In this document: positions 4,807 to 5,530 of the stretch, piece after piece
How positions within the stretch are numbered: position 1 is the stretch's first letter
How the letters are laid out: every line of letters begins with the position of its first letter
Assembly: GCA_031289875.1 (NCBI GenBank)
Contig: JAITOO010000040.1
Location: forward strand, 1 to 5,530
Reading direction: 5' to 3'
DNA from: Flavobacteriaceae bacterium
GTDB lineage: Bacteria; Bacteroidota; Bacteroidia; Flavobacteriales; Weeksellaceae
Length of the DNA: 5,530 bases
Notes under the pieces: model-generated
Seen by the model: the letters and a program-made list of their open reading frames with translations, nothing else
The model's database searches: none
What the model was told of the DNA's origin: nothing
Made by a program: the position numbers and the translations under genes

Positions 4807-5530
4807 ATGAAAGTAAAATCAATATTGGTTTCGCAGCCCAAGCCCAACGGCGACGCCTCACCTTATTTTGACATAGAAAAAAAACACAAAGTACAGATTG
4901 ATTTTTTACCTTTCATTTATGTGCAAGGAACAGACACAAAAAATGTCAGGATGCAGAAAATTGATTTTTCTAACTTCACGGCGATTATTTTTACAAGCAG
5001 AAATGCCGTTGACCACTTTTTCCGCTTGGCAGAAGAAATGCGCTTCACCGTTCCGGACTCTATGAAATACATTTGCCAGTCGGAAGCAATTGCTTTTTAT
5101 CTGCAAAGATACATAGTATACAGAAAACGAAAGATTTACGTCGGAGAAAAAGAAGCCGAAGACATGATTCCGATGTTCAAAAAAAATTCATCGGAAAAAT
5201 ATCTCCTCCCGACTTCTGACGTGGTGAATCATGATATTATCGAAGCCTTGAACAAGGTGGAAATCGACTGGACACGCGCCATTCTGTTCAGAACCGTGAG
5301 CAACGACCTGAAATCTCAAATCGAAGATATTCACGGCTACGACGTGCTGATATTTTTCAGCCCGATGGGAATCAAATCGTTATTTGAAAATTTTCCCGAT
5401 TTCAAGCAGGGAAAAACCAAAATCGGGACTTTCGGCGCATCAACCAAGCAGGCTGCCGAAGAAAACGGTTTGAATGTGGACATCATCTCTCCGACTAAAG
5501 AAAGTCCGTCAATGACAATGGCGCTGGAAA
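4807..5530 (+). CDS. hemD: Uroporphyrinogen-III synthase (HemD family), 3' end cut by the window edge
   Basis: An ATG at 4807, 15 bases after the DUF4271 stop, opens 241 codons that run off the right edge; about ten more residues are expected. The protein has the two-lobed HemD plan. It starts SILVSQPKP (5-13). Lobe features include AIIFTSRNAVDHFF (59-72), SEAIAFYL (92-99) and RYIVYRKRKI (101-110). The return segment has LIFFSPMGIKSLF (181-193), IGTFGASTKQAA (206-217) and the ending SPSMTMALE (233-241). This is the Bacteroidota form, usually next to DUF4271. HemD closes hydroxymethylbilane to uroporphyrinogen III, the precursor of haem, sirohaem and cobalamin. HemD sequences diverge widely, so family membership is sure but activity is inferred. 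No other haem gene is in the window. Confidence 0.87.
   Translation, partial: MKVKSILVSQPKPNGDASPYFDIEKKHKVQIDFLPFIYVQGTDTKNVRMQKIDFSNFTAIIFTSRNAVDHFFRLAEEMRFTVPDSMKYICQSEAIAFYLQRYIVYRKRKIYVGEKEAEDMIPMFKKNSSEKYLLPTSDVVNHDIIEALNKVEIDWTRAILFRTVSNDLKSQIEDIHGYDVLIFFSPMGIKSLFENFPDFKQGKTKIGTFGASTKQAAEENGLNVDIISPTKESPSMTMALE

Overview
The window looks like an ordinary chromosomal stretch of a Bacteroidota genome, most likely Bacteroidales. Three things point there. A DUF4271 membrane protein is followed directly by a Bacteroidota-type HemD. Several intergenic regions carry the Bacteroidota sigma-factor -7 box TAnnTTTG. Shine-Dalgarno sites are weak or absent, and the intergenic DNA is AT-rich.

Layout, left to right. 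Positions 1-101 (minus) hold the first 33 codons of a probable small membrane protein that runs off the left edge. Divergent from it is a CorA-family Mg2+/divalent cation channel at 212-1108 (plus). It converges on a stand-alone GyrI/Cass2-like effector-binding-domain protein at 1174-1659 (minus). An AT-rich, gene-free gap of 168 bases follows (1660-1827), holding no supported gene or terminator. Next is a minus-strand pair read from right to left: a hemolysin III/TrhA-like membrane protein (2433-3065), then dephospho-CoA kinase coaE (1828-2427). A 201-base divergent control region (3066-3266) has a -7 box facing each way and an 8-bp inverted repeat on the hemolysin III side. To its right is a plus-strand run: N-carbamoylputrescine amidase (3267-4136), DUF4271 membrane protein (4156-4791), and uroporphyrinogen-III synthase-like hemD (4807 to beyond the right edge). 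These are separated by only 19 and 15 bases.

The genes do not form one pathway. They cover ion transport, the last step of CoA synthesis, a membrane-homeostasis-type protein, polyamine synthesis from agmatine, and tetrapyrrole synthesis. Only hlyIII-coaE and the aguB-DUF4271-hemD run look like transcription units. I see no tRNA, rRNA, CRISPR array, insertion sequence, phage gene or defence system, and no convincing new biological system. The most useful leads are regulatory: the inverted repeat at the hlyIII promoter and a consensus promoter box embedded in the end of the DUF4271 gene. The unusual pairing of hlyIII with coaE and the uncertain true role of the HemD-like protein are also worth a look.
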